From the NCBI RefSeq assembly GCF_023952475.1, contig NZ_JALHRX010000001.1:124001-188000 (forward strand): a DNA stretch of 64,000 nucleotides, in the 5' to 3' direction. This document shows, one piece after another, positions 8,307 through 19,881 of this stretch; the stretch's first letter is position 1, and each line of letters opens with the position of its first letter. The position numbers and the translations under genes were made by a program. The notes below the pieces were generated by a model. It ran no database searches. It saw only the letters and a list, made by a program, of their open reading frames with translations, and was not told the origin of the DNA. Source of the DNA: Cupriavidus sp. WGlv3. GTDB taxonomy: Bacteria > Pseudomonadota > Gammaproteobacteria > Burkholderiales > Burkholderiaceae.

Positions 8307-8342
8307 CAAAAAACCCCGGCAAGACCGAGGTCTTCCGGGGTT
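8307..8342 (-). terminator. Rho-independent terminator of pyc
   Basis: On the minus strand the long stem AACCCCGG-AAGACC / GGTCTT-CCGGGGTT ends in a run of six T. It lies about 40 bases after the pyc stop. It nearly matches the terminator at 13252-13292. Confidence 0.88.
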
Positions 8343-8383
8343 CCATGGATGGCCCGCACAGGCGCGGCGGGCCACGCCAGCTG

Positions 8384-11300
8384 TCAGTCCTTCAGTTCCA
8401 CCAGCAGGTCCTTCGCCGCCACCCGATCGCCCGCCTTCACATGCACCGCCGCGATCTCGCAGTCCCGGTCCGCGGCGATATGGGTCTCCATCTTCATCGC
8501 CTCCAGCGCCAGCAGCGTGGTGCCCGCGGCCACACGCTGGCCGGGCTGCACCGCCACTGTCACGATCGAACCCGGCATCGGCGCGGCGACATGCAGCGGG
8601 TTGTCCGGCTCGGCGACCGCCCGACCCTGGCGCGCGGTCGCGGCCTGCGCGGTGTTGCGCTGTTCGACCAGCGTGGTGCGCGACTGCCCGTTCAGCTCGA
8701 ACTGGACCTTGATCTTGCCTTCGTCGGCATCGGGATGGGTGCCCTGCAACGACACCAGCAAGGTCTTGCCGGGCTCGATGTCGATCGCCACCTCTTCCTG
8801 CGGCTGCAGGCCGTACAGGTAGGCCGGCGTGGGCACCACCGAGGTATCGCTGTACTGGCGCACATGCGCGTGGTACTCGGCGGCCTGCTTGGGATACATC
8901 AGGTACGAGGCCAGCTGGCGGTCGTCGAGCGGCTGCTCGCACGCCGCCGCGCCGGCGGCGCGGGCCGCGTCGAGGTCGACCGGTGCGATCTGGTCGCCGG
9001 GCCGGTACGGCGCCGGCGGCTCGCCGCGCAGCACCTTGCGCGACAGCGCCGCCGGGAAGCCGTCGGGCGGGAAGCCCAGCTCGCCCCGGAACAGCGACAC
9101 CACCGACTCCGGGAAGGCGATCTCCTTGCCCGGATTGCACACGTCGGCGGCGCTCAGGTCGTTGGCCACCATCATCAGCGCCAGGTCGCCGACCACCTTG
9201 GAGGTCGGCGTGACCTTGACGATATCGCCGAACATCTGGTTGACCTCGGCGTAGGCGCGCGAGACCTCGGTCCAGCGGTGTTCGATGCCAAGCGAGCGCG
9301 CCTGCTCGCGCAGGTTGGTGTACTGCCCGCCCGGCATCTCGTGGCGATAGACGTCGGCGGTGCCGGCGCGGATCTCGGATTCGAACGGCGCGTAGTAGCG
9401 GCGCACCCCCTCCCAGTACATCGACGCCTCGTGCAGGCGTTCCAGGTCCAGGCCCGGGTCGCGCTCGCTGCCGGCCAGCGCCGCGGCGATGCTCGACAGG
9501 TTGGGCTGCGAGGTCAGCCCGCTCATCGCGTCGAGCGCGCCGTCGACCGCGTCGCAGCCGGCCTCGATCGCGGCCAGCGCCGACGCGGCCGAGATGCCGC
9601 TGGTGTCGTGCGTGTGGAAGTGCACCGGCAGCCCGGTCTCTTCCTTGAGCGCCCTGACCAGCGCCGCGGCCGCCTGCGGCCGGCAGATGCCGGCCATGTC
9701 CTTGATGCCCAGCACATGCACGCCGGCTTGCTGCAGCTCGCGCGCGATGCCGACGTAGTACTTCAGGTCGTACCTGGAGCGCTTCGGATCGAACAGGTCG
9801 CCGGTATAGCAGATCGCGCCCTCGCACAGCGCGCCGCTTTCCCCCACTGCATCGATCGCCACGCGCATATTGCGCACCCAGTTGAGCGAATCGAACACGC
9901 GGAACACATCGACACCGGCGCTCGCCGCCTGGCGCACGAAGAAGCGCACCACGTTGTCGGCATAGTTGGTGTAGCCGACCGCATTGGAGCCGCGCAGCAG
10001 CATCTGGAACAGCACGTTGGGCACGCGCTCGCGCAACTGCTCCAGGCGCTGCCACGGGTCTTCCTTGAGGAAGCGCAGCGCCACGTCGAAGGTGGCGCCG
10101 CCCCAGCACTCCAGCGAGAACAGCTGCGACAGCTCGCGCGCATAGAACGGCGCGATCGGCAGCATGTCGGCGGTGCGCATGCGCGTGGCGAACAGCGACT
10201 GGTGCGCGTCGCGCATGGTGGTGTCGGTCAGCAGCACCTGCTTCTGCTCGAGCATCCAGCGCGAGAATTTCTCCGCGCCCAGCTCGCGCAGGCGGTCGCG
10301 CGTGCCGTACGGCAGCGCGGCGCTGGTGTCGATCGCCGGCAGCACCGGCGCGGGCAGCGGCAGCGACGGCAGCGTGCGCCCGCTCAGCTCCGGGTGCCCG
10401 TTGACGCTGACCTCGCCCAGGTAGCGCAGCAGCTTGGTGGCGCGGTCCTGGCGCCTGGCAAAGGCCAGCAGCTCGGGGGTCTTGTCGATAAAGCGCGTGG
10501 TGACGTCGCCCGAGCGGAACGCGGGATGGTTGATGACGTTCTCGAGGAACTGCAGGTTGGAGGCGACGCCGCGGATGCGGAACTCGCGCAGCGCGCGGTC
10601 CATGCGCCGCATCGATTCCGGCGCGGTCGGCGCCCAGGTGGTGACCTTGACCAGCAGCGAATCGTAGTACGGCGTGATCACCGCGCCGCCGTAGGCGGTG
10701 CCCGCATCGAGCCGCACGCCGAAGCCGGCGGCGCTGCGATACGCGGTCAGGCGGCCGTAGTCGGGCAGGAAACCGTTTTCGGGGTCCTCGGTGGTGATCC
10801 GGCACTGCAGCGCATGGCCGTTGAGGGCGATGTCCTGCTGCACCGGCACGCCCGCGGCGCGCACCACGATCCTGCCGTCGGCATCGCGCGTGTTCTCGGT
10901 CATGCCGATATGGCCGCCCTCGGTGATGCGGATCTGCGCCTTGACGATATCGATGCCGGTCACCATCTCGGTGACCGTGTGCTCGACCTGGATGCGTGGA
11001 TTGACTTCGATGAAGTAGAACTGGCCGGAGTCGGCATCCATCAAAAACTCGACCGTGCCGGCGTGGGTATAGCCGACCGCGCGCATCAGCCGCAGCGCCG
11101 ACTCGCACAGCGCGCTGCGCCCGGCATCGTCCAGGTACGGCGCCGGCGCGCGCTCGACCACCTTCTGGTTGCGCCGCTGCACGGTGCAGTCGCGCTCGTA
11201 CAGGTGCACCAGGTTGCCGTGCGTGTCGCCCAGCACCTGCACTTCGACGTGGCGCGCATTGCGCACCAGTTTCTCGACGTAGACCTCGTCGTTGCCGAAT

Positions 11301-11887
11301 GCCGCCAGCGCCTCGCGCCGCGCCGCGGCCAGCGCGCCCTCCAGGTCCTGCTCGCTCTCGAGCACGCGCATGCCGCGCCCGCCGCCGCCCCAGCTCGCCT
11401 TCAACATCAGCGGATAGCCGATGCCGGCGGCGAGGCGCTTGCACGCCTCCAGGTCATGCGGCAATGGATCGGTAGCCGGCATCACGGGCACGCCCGCGGC
11501 GATCGCCGCGTTGCGCGCCGCGACCTTGTTGCCGAGCTTGCGCATCACCTCCGGCAACGGGCCGATCCAGCGGATGCCGGCATCGATCACGGCCTGCGCG
11601 AACTCCGGGTTCTCCGACAGGAAGCCATAGCCCGGATGGATCGCGTCGACCCCGGCCTGCCGCGCAATGCGCAGGATGTCGTCGATATCGAGATAAGCCG
11701 CCAGCGGCTTCTTGCCCTCGCCGACCAGGTAGCTCTCGTCGGCCTTGAAGCGATGCAGTGCGAGGCGGTCTTCCTTCGAATAGATCGCCACCGTGCGGAC
11801 GTTCATCTCGGCGGCCGCGCGCATCACGCGGATCGCGATCTCGGAGCGGTTGGCAATCAGCAGGGATTGGATCGGGCGGTAGTCCAT
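8384..11887 (-). CDS. pyc: Pyruvate carboxylase, single-chain
   Basis: A 1167-residue biotin enzyme that makes oxaloacetate from pyruvate, bicarbonate and ATP, refilling the TCA cycle. Domains in order are biotin carboxylase (about 1-460, Gly-rich ATP-grasp loop 'GGGGRGMRV', 'FIEVNPRIQVEHTVTE'), carboxyltransferase (about 540-830, 'LLTDTTMRDAHQSL', 'VLGIKDMAG'), tetramerisation, and biotin carrier with Lys1132 in 'LEAMKMETH'. Length is normal for the family. ATG 11887 gives the standard MDYRPIQSLLIANR start; the frame extends 23 codons further without likeness to the family. The 217 bp upstream hold no gene; an inverted repeat of GGAATT/AATTCC lies near 12059-12081. Confidence 0.97.
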   Translation of the reverse strand: MDYRPIQSLLIANRSEIAIRVMRAAAEMNVRTVAIYSKEDRLALHRFKADESYLVGEGKKPLAAYLDIDDILRIARQAGVDAIHPGYGFLSENPEFAQAVIDAGIRWIGPLPEVMRKLGNKVAARNAAIAAGVPVMPATDPLPHDLEACKRLAAGIGYPLMLKASWGGGGRGMRVLESEQDLEGALAAARREALAAFGNDEVYVEKLVRNARHVEVQVLGDTHGNLVHLYERDCTVQRRNQKVVERAPAPYLDDAGRSALCESALRLMRAVGYTHAGTVEFLMDADSGQFYFIEVNPRIQVEHTVTEMVTGIDIVKAQIRITEGGHIGMTENTRDADGRIVVRAAGVPVQQDIALNGHALQCRITTEDPENGFLPDYGRLTAYRSAAGFGVRLDAGTAYGGAVITPYYDSLLVKVTTWAPTAPESMRRMDRALREFRIRGVASNLQFLENVINHPAFRSGDVTTRFIDKTPELLAFARRQDRATKLLRYLGEVSVNGHPELSGRTLPSLPLPAPVLPAIDTSAALPYGTRDRLRELGAEKFSRWMLEQKQVLLTDTTMRDAHQSLFATRMRTADMLPIAPFYARELSQLFSLECWGGATFDVALRFLKEDPWQRLEQLRERVPNVLFQMLLRGSNAVGYTNYADNVVRFFVRQAASAGVDVFRVFDSLNWVRNMRVAIDAVGESGALCEGAICYTGDLFDPKRSRYDLKYYVGIARELQQAGVHVLGIKDMAGICRPQAAAALVRALKEETGLPVHFHTHDTSGISAASALAAIEAGCDAVDGALDAMSGLTSQPNLSSIAAALAGSERDPGLDLERLHEASMYWEGVRRYYAPFESEIRAGTADVYRHEMPGGQYTNLREQARSLGIEHRWTEVSRAYAEVNQMFGDIVKVTPTSKVVGDLALMMVANDLSAADVCNPGKEIAFPESVVSLFRGELGFPPDGFPAALSRKVLRGEPPAPYRPGDQIAPVDLDAARAAGAAACEQPLDDRQLASYLMYPKQAAEYHAHVRQYSDTSVVPTPAYLYGLQPQEEVAIDIEPGKTLLVSLQGTHPDADEGKIKVQFELNGQSRTTLVEQRNTAQAATARQGRAVAEPDNPLHVAAPMPGSIVTVAVQPGQRVAAGTTLLALEAMKMETHIAADRDCEIAAVHVKAGDRVAAKDLLVELKD

Positions 11888-12104
11888 GGCGGCAAGAAAA
11901 TGGCCCTCCGGGCGCGCTGGCCACGGAAAGTCGGGTGATGGGGAATGGCGGATCACAGGCGCGAACCAGCATGCGCCTGCATCCTGGTGGGCGCAAGAAA
12001 CGAGCCACCGACGCTCTTGTTGATTTACAAAAGGATTTTCAGTGCCGCCACGCCCGCTTGGAATTCAAAACTGAAATTCCCCCGCCGTTTCATGCGAATT
12101 CCAG

Positions 12105-13052
12105 CTATCGCCCCGTACCGGTCTTGTCCACCTGCAGCGCGAATTCGATGCACTCCGCGCTCGGCCCCGTCCACTGGCCAAACCCGATCCAGCCGTGCCC
12201 CCTCAGCGTGACCTCGTCGCGGCGCAAAATGAATGGCTCGGCGCCGTCCATGCAGACGTGGGTGCCGTTCGAGCTCCTGTCGATCAGCACATACCTGCCG
12301 GCGCGCGGCTCGGCCATGGCCTGGAACCGCGACGCGAGGCGGTCCGACACCACGATGGTCATGCCGGCGTCACGTCCGATGGTAACCGGCGCCGAGACCG
12401 CGTTCATCTCGACCACGGTGTCCCGGTAGCGCAAGGTGAGGAAGGCGGCATGCGCCAGCGGCTCCTTGAACCCCGCGATCAGGGTCAGGTCGGTGGCCTG
12501 CTGCCAGATCGCCTCGTACAACTCGACCGGCTGCGCCCTGCCGCGCACGTGGATCGGGTACAGGTAGCGCGTCATCTGGCGCAGCGGCGCGGGCAGGTCC
12601 GCGACCGCATCCTTGCTGGTGATGATCTGTCCGCGCGCGGCGAGCCCGGCCAGCCGCGCGGCCAGGTTGACGGCGTCGCCGAAGACATCGCCGGACGCAT
12701 CGGACAGGATCGGGCCATGATGGAAGCCGATGTGGGACGACATGGTGAAGCCAGCCACGGGCGGCAGCTCGGCAACCGCCCGCTGTATGTCCAATGCCGC
12801 CTGCAAGGCCTGCTCGGCACAGGGGAACAGCACCATGACCTCATCGCCGATGGTCTTGACCAGCCGGCCTTGCGAGGCCTCGGAACAGGACTTCATCGCA
12901 CCGATGCAACGGCCGACCGCGGCAAGGGCGGCGGCGTTGCCCGCCCGCTCATAGAGCCGCGTACTGCCGCTGACATCCGCGAACAGTACCGAACCCTCCG
13001 ACGCCTGGTGCAGCAGTTCCCGGTCCATGTGCATCCCGATCCGTCCCGCCAT
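12105..13052 (-). CDS. Class III adenylate/guanylate cyclase fused to a C-terminal FHA domain
   Basis: A 315-residue cytoplasmic signalling protein. The cyclase domain (about 18-185) has metal-binding Asp26 and Asp70, purine-selecting Lys66 and Asp122, and transition-state Asn129 and Arg133 ('DAVNLAARL'). The K-4-D, D-7-N and N-4-R spacings match active class III adenylate cyclases, and Lys/Asp favours ATP over GTP. Residues about 205-305 form an FHA-type domain ('VTIGRDAG', 'SSNGTHV'), but the usual phosphothreonine-site His is Gln244 in 'SRFQA'. There is no membrane segment. The start is uncertain: ATG 13052 has a weak GGAG; 13097 and 13034 are alternatives. Confidence 0.85.
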   Translation of the reverse strand: MAGRIGMHMDRELLHQASEGSVLFADVSGSTRLYERAGNAAALAAVGRCIGAMKSCSEASQGRLVKTIGDEVMVLFPCAEQALQAALDIQRAVAELPPVAGFTMSSHIGFHHGPILSDASGDVFGDAVNLAARLAGLAARGQIITSKDAVADLPAPLRQMTRYLYPIHVRGRAQPVELYEAIWQQATDLTLIAGFKEPLAHAAFLTLRYRDTVVEMNAVSAPVTIGRDAGMTIVVSDRLASRFQAMAEPRAGRYVLIDRSSNGTHVCMDGAEPFILRRDEVTLRGHGWIGFGQWTGPSAECIEFALQVDKTGTGR

Positions 13053-13251
13053 CGCCGCGCGGCGCTCCGGCCAGCTGCCGGCGCCACGCCCCCGCATGCA
13101 GGGAATTCTGGCACCGGCAAAGCCGATGCTCAATATGAATCTGGAGCGCGCTGGGGCGAGGGAGGGAAGGAGATCGGCGCACGCATCATGTGAACGGCGC
13201 AAGGCAACGCGAACGGATTGCCGATGATGAGGGATGCGCCCTGCGGGGCGC

Positions 13252-13292
13252 CCAAAAAACAAAACCCCGGAAGACCGCGATCTTCCGGGGTT
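13252..13292 (-). terminator. Rho-independent terminator after tRNA-Ser
   Basis: On the minus strand a perfect 12-bp stem (AACCCCGGAAGA / TCTTCCGGGGTT) with a six-base loop is followed by a T-rich tract of about 11 bases. It lies 24 bases beyond the tRNA 3' CCA. Confidence 0.9.
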
Positions 13293-13315
13293 CCGCCGCC
13301 AAGGACGGTTGTCAT

Positions 13316-13409
13316 TGGCGGAGACGGAGGGATTCGAACCCTCGATCCAGGTTTTGGCCCGGATGCTCCCTTAGCAGGGGAGTGCCTTCGACCTCTCGGC
13401 CACGTCTCC
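13316..13409 (-). tRNA. tRNA-Ser, anticodon GCU
   Basis: A 94-base class II tRNA with encoded CCA. The acceptor stem is GGAGACG / CGTCTCC. The anticodon loop CTGCTAA gives GCU, reading AGC/AGU codons. A long variable arm and the T-loop GGTTCGAATCC are present. It is transcribed away from lysC. No integrase or direct repeat is seen next to it. Confidence 0.97.
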
Positions 13410-13538
13410 CAAACTTGCGTTGTGTGAGGGAGCCACACAACGAAGCGCGTATTCTAGCGATGCCACCGGGGTTGGTCAATGAAAAATCGATGACTCAACA
13501 CAAATTTTGCGGCCTCGCCAGAAAAGCTTACGAACGGA

Positions 13539-14792
13539 TCACGCCTGTTCCAGTTCGAAGGCCTTGTGCAGCGCGCGCACGGCCAGCTCCATGTACTTCT
13601 CGTCGATCAGCACCGAGATCTTGATTTCCGAGGTGGAGATCATCTGGATGTTGATGCCCTCTTCCGACAGCGTGCGGAACATCTTGCTGGCGATGCCGAC
13701 GTGCGAGCGCATGCCCACGCCCACCACCGACACCTTCGACACCTTGGGGTCGCCCGACACGCTGCCGGCGCCGATGTGCGCCTTCACGCCATCGTTCAGG
13801 ATCGCCAGCGCGCGCTGGTACTCGCCGCGCGGCACGGTGAAGGTGAAGTCGGTCTTGCCGTCGACGGACTGGTTCTGGATGATCATGTCGACGTCGATGT
13901 TGGCGTCGGCGACCGGGCCCAGGATCTGGTAGGCGATGCCGGGCTTGTCGGGCACGCCCAGGACGGTGATCTTGGCTTCGTCGCGGGCAAAGGCGATGCC
14001 GGAGATGACAGCGGCTTCCATGGTGGAGTCTTCTTCCTCAAAAGTGATCAGCGTGCCCGAGTGCATTTCCTGCTCGAGCGGCATAAGCGGGTCGGTCAGC
14101 GACGACAGCACGCGGGTCTTGACGCGGTACTTGCCGGCGAACTCCACCGAGCGGATCTGCAGCACCTTGGAGCCCAGGCTGGCCATTTCCAGCATTTCCT
14201 CGAAGGTGATCTGGTCCAGGCGGCGGGCATCCTCGACCACGCGCGGGTCGGTGGTGTAGACGCCGTCGACGTCGGTGTAGATCAGGCACTCGTCGGCCTC
14301 GATCGCGGCGGCAATCGCCACGGCCGAGGTGTCGGAGCCGCCGCGCCCCAGCGTGGTGATGTTGCCGTCGTCGTCGATGCCCTGGAAGCCAGTGATCACC
14401 ACCACGCGGCCGGCGTCGAGGTCGGCCAGGATGCGCTCGTCGTCGATCGATTCGATGCGGGCCTTGGTGTAGGACGAATCGGTCTTCACCGGAACCTGCC
14501 AGCCGGTGTAGCTGACGGCGTCGATGTCCTCGCCGTGCAGGGCGATCGCCAGCAGCGCCACGCTGGCCTGTTCGCCGGTGGAGGCGAGCATGTCCAGTTC
14601 ACGCGGATTGGGCTGGGGCGAAATTTCCTTGGCGAGTCCCAGCAGGCGATTGGTCTCGCCCGACATGGCCGAAGGCACCACGACTACGCGGTGACCGGCG
14701 CGGTGCCACTTGGCCACGCGCTTGGCGACATTCTTGATGCGTTCCGTGGAACCCATCGAAGTGCCGCCGTATTTGTGAACGATGAGAGCCAT
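13539..14792 (-). CDS. lysC: Aspartate kinase
   Basis: A 417-residue monofunctional aspartokinase, the first step from aspartate to lysine, threonine and methionine. The kinase domain opens with '[11 protein letters not shown]' (residues 5-14) and carries '[16 protein letters not shown]'. Two ACT domains fill the last 160 residues ('[17 protein letters not shown]', '[19 protein letters not shown]') and mediate feedback by lysine and threonine in related enzymes. ATG 14792 is preferred because homologues start [10 protein letters not shown]; 15 upstream codons are not conserved in character. tRNA-Ser follows 130 bases downstream on the same strand. Confidence 0.97.
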   Translation of the reverse strand: MALIVHKYGGTSMGSTERIKNVAKRVAKWHRAGHRVVVVPSAMSGETNRLLGLAKEISPQPNPRELDMLASTGEQASVALLAIALHGEDIDAVSYTGWQVPVKTDSSYTKARIESIDDERILADLDAGRVVVITGFQGIDDDGNITTLGRGGSDTSAVAIAAAIEADECLIYTDVDGVYTTDPRVVEDARRLDQITFEEMLEMASLGSKVLQIRSVEFAGKYRVKTRVLSSLTDPLMPLEQEMHSGTLITFEEEDSTMEAAVISGIAFARDEAKITVLGVPDKPGIAYQILGPVADANIDVDMIIQNQSVDGKTDFTFTVPRGEYQRALAILNDGVKAHIGAGSVSGDPKVSKVSVVGVGMRSHVGIASKMFRTLSEEGINIQMISTSEIKISVLIDEKYMELAVRALHKAFELEQA

Positions 14793-14935
14793 CTTCTTGT
14801 CGACGCCAGCGATTGTGCAAAGCCCTTGAAAATACACGAAGCGGCCCGGTCAGGCAAGGCGCACGGGGACTATCTGGGCCAGACCGATGTGATGCCGGCG
14901 GCTGGCGAGCGCCATCGAGGTGCCGTTCGGCAAGG

Positions 14936-16390
14936 TCAGCGCGGCGGCGTTGCCAGCGTCGGCGCCTGCGGTTGCCACGCCACGCGCCAGCGCGGCGCCG
15001 GTGCGGCGTCGGGCCAGCGGCGATGCATGCCCAGTCCGGCGGCGAGCACCAGCGTGTCCCCGGCCCACAGCAACGGCAGCCAGGCCCGGCGCCAGGCCGG
15101 GATGCCGGCTTCCTGGCAGGCCTGCTTCAGCGCCCGCGCGGGGCCGCCGGGGCGCAGCACGATGCGCTCGCCGCCGCTGCGCGCGGCCAGGCGCAAAGGC
15201 TGCCGCAGCACCGCTTCGGGCACGCCGAAGGTGTCGTCGCGGAAGAAATGGAGTTCGCCGCGCCAGGCGGGCACGACGATGCGCGCCTCGCCGCGCCAGT
15301 CCAGCAGCACCGGCGCGGGCGCCTGCGCCGGCGGCGGCACGCAGGCCAGCACGCGCTCGCGGAAGCGGCGCAGCACCAGGCCTTCATGCGCGATGGCCGG
15401 CTCGCCGCCCGTGTGCGCAATCAGCTGCTCGCGCATCGCCGCCAGCCGCGCGGTTGAAGGGGCGCGCACGCCGAGGTCGCGCAGCCACAGGCGCAGCACC
15501 GCATCGGCCTGCGCCGCCGGCAGCGCGCGCAGGCCGGGCAGGTCGAGTTCGGACAGCGTGTCGGCGTCGCGGCCGGCACGCGCCAGCGTCGCCAGCGCGG
15601 TGGCGGCGAGCTGGTCGATCAGCGCGCCGGCCTGGGCAAAATGCGCGGCCGCCTGCACCACGTTGATCGCCAGCGCGGGAAATGCCGCCTGCAGGGCCGG
15701 CAGTTGCGCACGCAGGGCGTTGCGCGCATAGCGGCCGTCGGCATTGGACGGGTCGTCCACCCACTGCAGCGCGTTGGCGGCGCAGTAGGCCTCGATGCCG
15801 GCGCGCGGAACATCGAGCCACGGGCGCAGCAGCATCACGCCGCTGTGCGGATCCAGCGGGCGCAGCGCCGGCATGCCCGCCATGCCGGCCACGCCGGCGC
15901 CGCGGAACAGCCGCAGCAGCACGGTCTCGACCTGGTCGTCCTGGTGATGGGCAAACAGCAGCATGCGCGTGCCGCTGTCGGCGCACATCGCCGCAAGCGC
16001 GGCATAGCGCGCGCGGCGCGCGGCGGCTTCGATGCCCTCGCCCGCCGACGGCCGCACCGACACGCGCCGCACGAAATAGCCGACCTGCCACTGCGCGCAC
16101 AGCGCGGCGCAGAAGCGGTCCCAGTCGTCGGCCTCGGCCTGCAGGCCGTGATGGACATGCAGCGCCACCACGCGCGCGCCATCGCCCGCCTGCGCCACCG
16201 CCGCGCGCGCGGCATGCAGCAGCGCGACCGAGTCGCGCCCGCCCGACAGCGCCACCGCGACCGTCGGCGCAGCCGCCGTGGCGTCGCCAGAAACAACAAA
16301 GGCCGCACCGGCCTGCAGGGCCTGTGCGACCTTGTCGGTCAGCCGGGCGGACGGGTCAGTCCTGGGCGCCGGTTTCCTTGAACTTGCCAT
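14936..16390 (-). CDS. tilS: tRNA(Ile)-lysidine synthase
   Basis: A 484-residue N-type ATP pyrophosphatase that converts C34 of the CAU-anticodon tRNA-Ile to lysidine, so that it reads AUA as Ile. The PP-loop reads SGGRDS at residues 49-54, with Arg in the variable position. 'HHQDDQVET' (about residue 145) is the second ATP-binding motif. The TilS-specific and C-terminal substrate-binding domains follow. It starts at ATG 16390, inside the last 35 bases of accA in another frame, so translation is probably coupled. It is about 50 residues longer than the E. coli enzyme. Confidence 0.92.
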   Translation of the reverse strand: MASSRKPAPRTDPSARLTDKVAQALQAGAAFVVSGDATAAAPTVAVALSGGRDSVALLHAARAAVAQAGDGARVVALHVHHGLQAEADDWDRFCAALCAQWQVGYFVRRVSVRPSAGEGIEAAARRARYAALAAMCADSGTRMLLFAHHQDDQVETVLLRLFRGAGVAGMAGMPALRPLDPHSGVMLLRPWLDVPRAGIEAYCAANALQWVDDPSNADGRYARNALRAQLPALQAAFPALAINVVQAAAHFAQAGALIDQLAATALATLARAGRDADTLSELDLPGLRALPAAQADAVLRLWLRDLGVRAPSTARLAAMREQLIAHTGGEPAIAHEGLVLRRFRERVLACVPPPAQAPAPVLLDWRGEARIVVPAWRGELHFFRDDTFGVPEAVLRQPLRLAARSGGERIVLRPGGPARALKQACQEAGIPAWRRAWLPLLWAGDTLVLAAGLGMHRRWPDAAPAPRWRVAWQPQAPTLATPPR

Positions 16391-17327
16391 AGGCCAGCAG
16401 GCGCTCGTAGCGGCGCGCCTGCAATTCCTTCACGCTCATGCCCTGGAACTGGCGCAGCGACTCGGCCAGCGAGCGCTTGAGCATTGCCGCCATGCCCTTG
16501 TAGTCGCGGTGCGCGCCGCCCAGCGGCTCGCTCACGATCTTGTCGATCAGGCCCAGCGCCTTCAGCCGGTGCGCGGTCAGGCCCAGCGCCTCGGCGGCTT
16601 CCGGCGCCTTCTCGGCGGTCTTCCACAGGATCGAGGCACAGCCTTCCGGCGAGATCACCGCGTAGGTGGCGAACTGCAGCATCTGCACCACGTCGCCCAC
16701 GGCAATTGCCAGCGCGCCGCCCGAACCGCCCTCGCCGATGATGGTGGCGATCAGCGGCACCTTCAGGCCGGCCATCACGTATAGGTTGTGGCCGATGGCC
16801 TCGGACTGGCCGCGCTCTTCGGCATCGATGCCGGGGAACGCGCCCGGGGTGTCGACGAAGGTGAAGATCGGCAGGCCGAACTTGTCGGCCAGCTCCATCA
16901 GGCGCTTGGCCTTGCGGTAGCCCTCGGGCTTGGGCATGCCGAAATTGCGCATGGCGCGCTCTTTCGTGTCGCGGCCCTTCTGGTGCCCGATCACCATGCA
17001 CGACTGGCCATTGAAGCGGGCCAGGCCGCCGATGATCGACAGGTCGTCGGCGAAGGTGCGGTCGCCGTGCAGTTCGTGGAAATCGGTAAAGATCTCGCGC
17101 ACGTAGTCCAGCGTATAGGGGCGCTGGGGGTGGCGGGCGATTTGCGCAACCTGCCACGGGGTCAGGTTGGCATAGATATCTTTGGTCAGCTGCTGGCTCT
17201 TGCCGGCCAGCCGCGAAATCTCTTCGGAAATATCGACAGCCGAATCGTCCTGCACGAAGCGCAGTTCTTCGATCTTTGCCTCGAGTTCGGCAATGGGCTG
17301 CTCAAAATCCAGGAAGGTGGTTTTCAT
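16356..17327 (-). CDS. accA: Acetyl-CoA carboxylase carboxyltransferase subunit alpha
   Basis: A 323-residue subunit that, with AccD, transfers the carboxyl group from biotin to acetyl-CoA to form malonyl-CoA for fatty acid synthesis. Family features visible are '[11 protein letters not shown]', '[13 protein letters not shown]', the oxyanion/CoA region '[22 protein letters not shown]' and '[11 protein letters not shown]'. Length is typical. ATG 17327 has no strong ribosome site; a TAGAAT -10 lies about 33 bases upstream. The 3' end overlaps tilS by 35 bases. Confidence 0.97.
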   Translation of the reverse strand: MKTTFLDFEQPIAELEAKIEELRFVQDDSAVDISEEISRLAGKSQQLTKDIYANLTPWQVAQIARHPQRPYTLDYVREIFTDFHELHGDRTFADDLSIIGGLARFNGQSCMVIGHQKGRDTKERAMRNFGMPKPEGYRKAKRLMELADKFGLPIFTFVDTPGAFPGIDAEERGQSEAIGHNLYVMAGLKVPLIATIIGEGGSGGALAIAVGDVVQMLQFATYAVISPEGCASILWKTAEKAPEAAEALGLTAHRLKALGLIDKIVSEPLGGAHRDYKGMAAMLKRSLAESLRQFQGMSVKELQARRYERLLAYGKFKETGAQD

Positions 17328-17359
17328 AAAATCACACGTACCTGTCTGTGAAGGGGCGC

Positions 17360-17365
17360 ATTCTA
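17360..17365 (-). promoter_or_regulatory. Probable -10 element for accA-tilS
   Basis: TAGAAT on the minus strand, about 33 bases before the accA ATG, in the 115-bp gap after the glycosylase gene. No good -35 is seen. Confidence 0.45.
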
Positions 17366-17442
17366 CCGGAAATTGGGCGCTATCTTAGCGCCTGCCAGAT
17401 AGCCCGGACTGCACCCGCCGTTAAATTTTGTTGTTGCGATGC

Positions 17443-18287
17443 TTAATACGTCACAGGCAATGGGTCGAGGCTGCGCCACATATACCAGGTGGCCACGGTG
17501 CGCCACGGCTCCCAGTTGGCCGCCACCTCGCGCGCCTCGCTGCGCGTGACCGGTTCGCCGCTGAAATAGTTGGTCGAGATGGCGTTGATCAGCCCGATGT
17601 CGTCAAGCGGCAGCACATTGGGCCGCATCAGGTTGAACATCAGGAACATCTCGGCGGTCCAGCGGCCGATGCCGCGGATCTGCGTCAGCTCGGCGATGAC
17701 GGCCTCGTCGTCCATCTGCGCCCACTGCGCGACGTGCACGGTGCCGGCCTTGAAGTGCCCGGCCAGGTCGATCAGGTATTCCGCCTTGCGCTTGGACACG
17801 CCGCAGCCCGCCAGTTTCTCGGGGCCGGCACGCAGGAACTGCGCCGGCGCTAGCCGGGGGCAGACCGCGTGCAGGCGTTCCCACACCGACTGCGCCGCCT
17901 TGACCGAGATCTGCTGGCCCACCACCGCGCGCGCCAGCGTGACGAACGGGTCGCCGCGCGAGACCAGGTGCGCGGGACCGTAGGTCGGGATCATCTTGCG
18001 CAGGATGCGGTCGCGCTTCATCAGGTCCGCGCAAGCCTCGTCCCAGTAGGCGGGTCGCACCGTGTCGGCCACGGTCTCGACCGGCAGCGGCACCGCCTGC
18101 GCCTCGGGCAGCACGGACCTGGCGTTGCGCGTGGCCTTGGCCGCGGGCCGCGCGTCCTTGCTGGTGTCCTTGCCGTCGGGCAGCGGCGCTTCCCTGGCGC
18201 CGGCCTTGGCCGGGCGCGGGCCGGCCGCCTTCGCCCGGCCCGCGGCGGCGGGGGACGTGGCGGTGGCGGGCTTGCGCGCGGCAGCGT

Positions 18288-18303
<16 letters not shown>
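17443..18303 (-). CDS. DNA-3-methyladenine glycosylase II-like (HhH-GPD) protein
   Basis: A 286-residue base-excision repair glycosylase. The catalytic half (about 85-286) has the helix-hairpin-helix '[18 protein letters not shown]' followed by 'VLPLDDIGL', whose Asp is the catalytic residue. '[20 protein letters not shown]' is the AlkA-family signature. The first 80 residues are a low-complexity Ala/Lys/Pro/Arg tail. The open frame begins at a GTG at 18303 that overlaps the cysS stop by 16 bases; the true start could lie further in. It removes alkylated purines such as 3-methyladenine. Confidence 0.88.
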
Positions 18304-19676
<1,373 letters not shown>

Positions 19677-19847
19677 GAAACGAAGTGAGTGGTGAGAGGA
19701 GTCTGCCGGTTCCACACGGCAGGCAGCGCGAACGCCGCTGCTGGCGCAATGCCGTCGCGCCCCATATCTTACCGGAAGGCGGTGCGCGAGTCGGACCCGC
19801 GGCCTGGCCGCCACGGCATCGCCTTCGTGCCGCACTTGCCGCTTTGC

Positions 19848-19853
19848 TAGAAT
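19848..19853 (+). promoter_or_regulatory. Probable -10 element for the TPR-ppiA-ppiB genes
   Basis: TAGAAT, 28 bases before the TPR protein ATG, in the 205-bp region divergent from cysS. The -35 is poor. Confidence 0.42.
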
Positions 19854-19881
19854 GCCGCGGAGTATAACGGACCCGTCCTCA

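Noticed and set aside
8096-11938. A 1280-codon plus-strand open frame opposite pyc
   Set aside because: It is the exact antisense of pyruvate carboxylase, full of Arg/His/Gln/Ala-rich composition with no domain signature. High GC content keeps the antisense frame open.
11888-12104. AT-richer stretch upstream of pyc as a small gene or riboswitch
   Set aside because: It has an inverted repeat of GGAATT/AATTCC, but no frame with protein-like content and no known riboswitch layout that I can recognise.
13316-13409. tRNA-Ser as an integration site for a mobile element
   Set aside because: No integrase, no duplicated tRNA 3' end and no change of base composition is seen around it; flanking genes are ordinary core genes.
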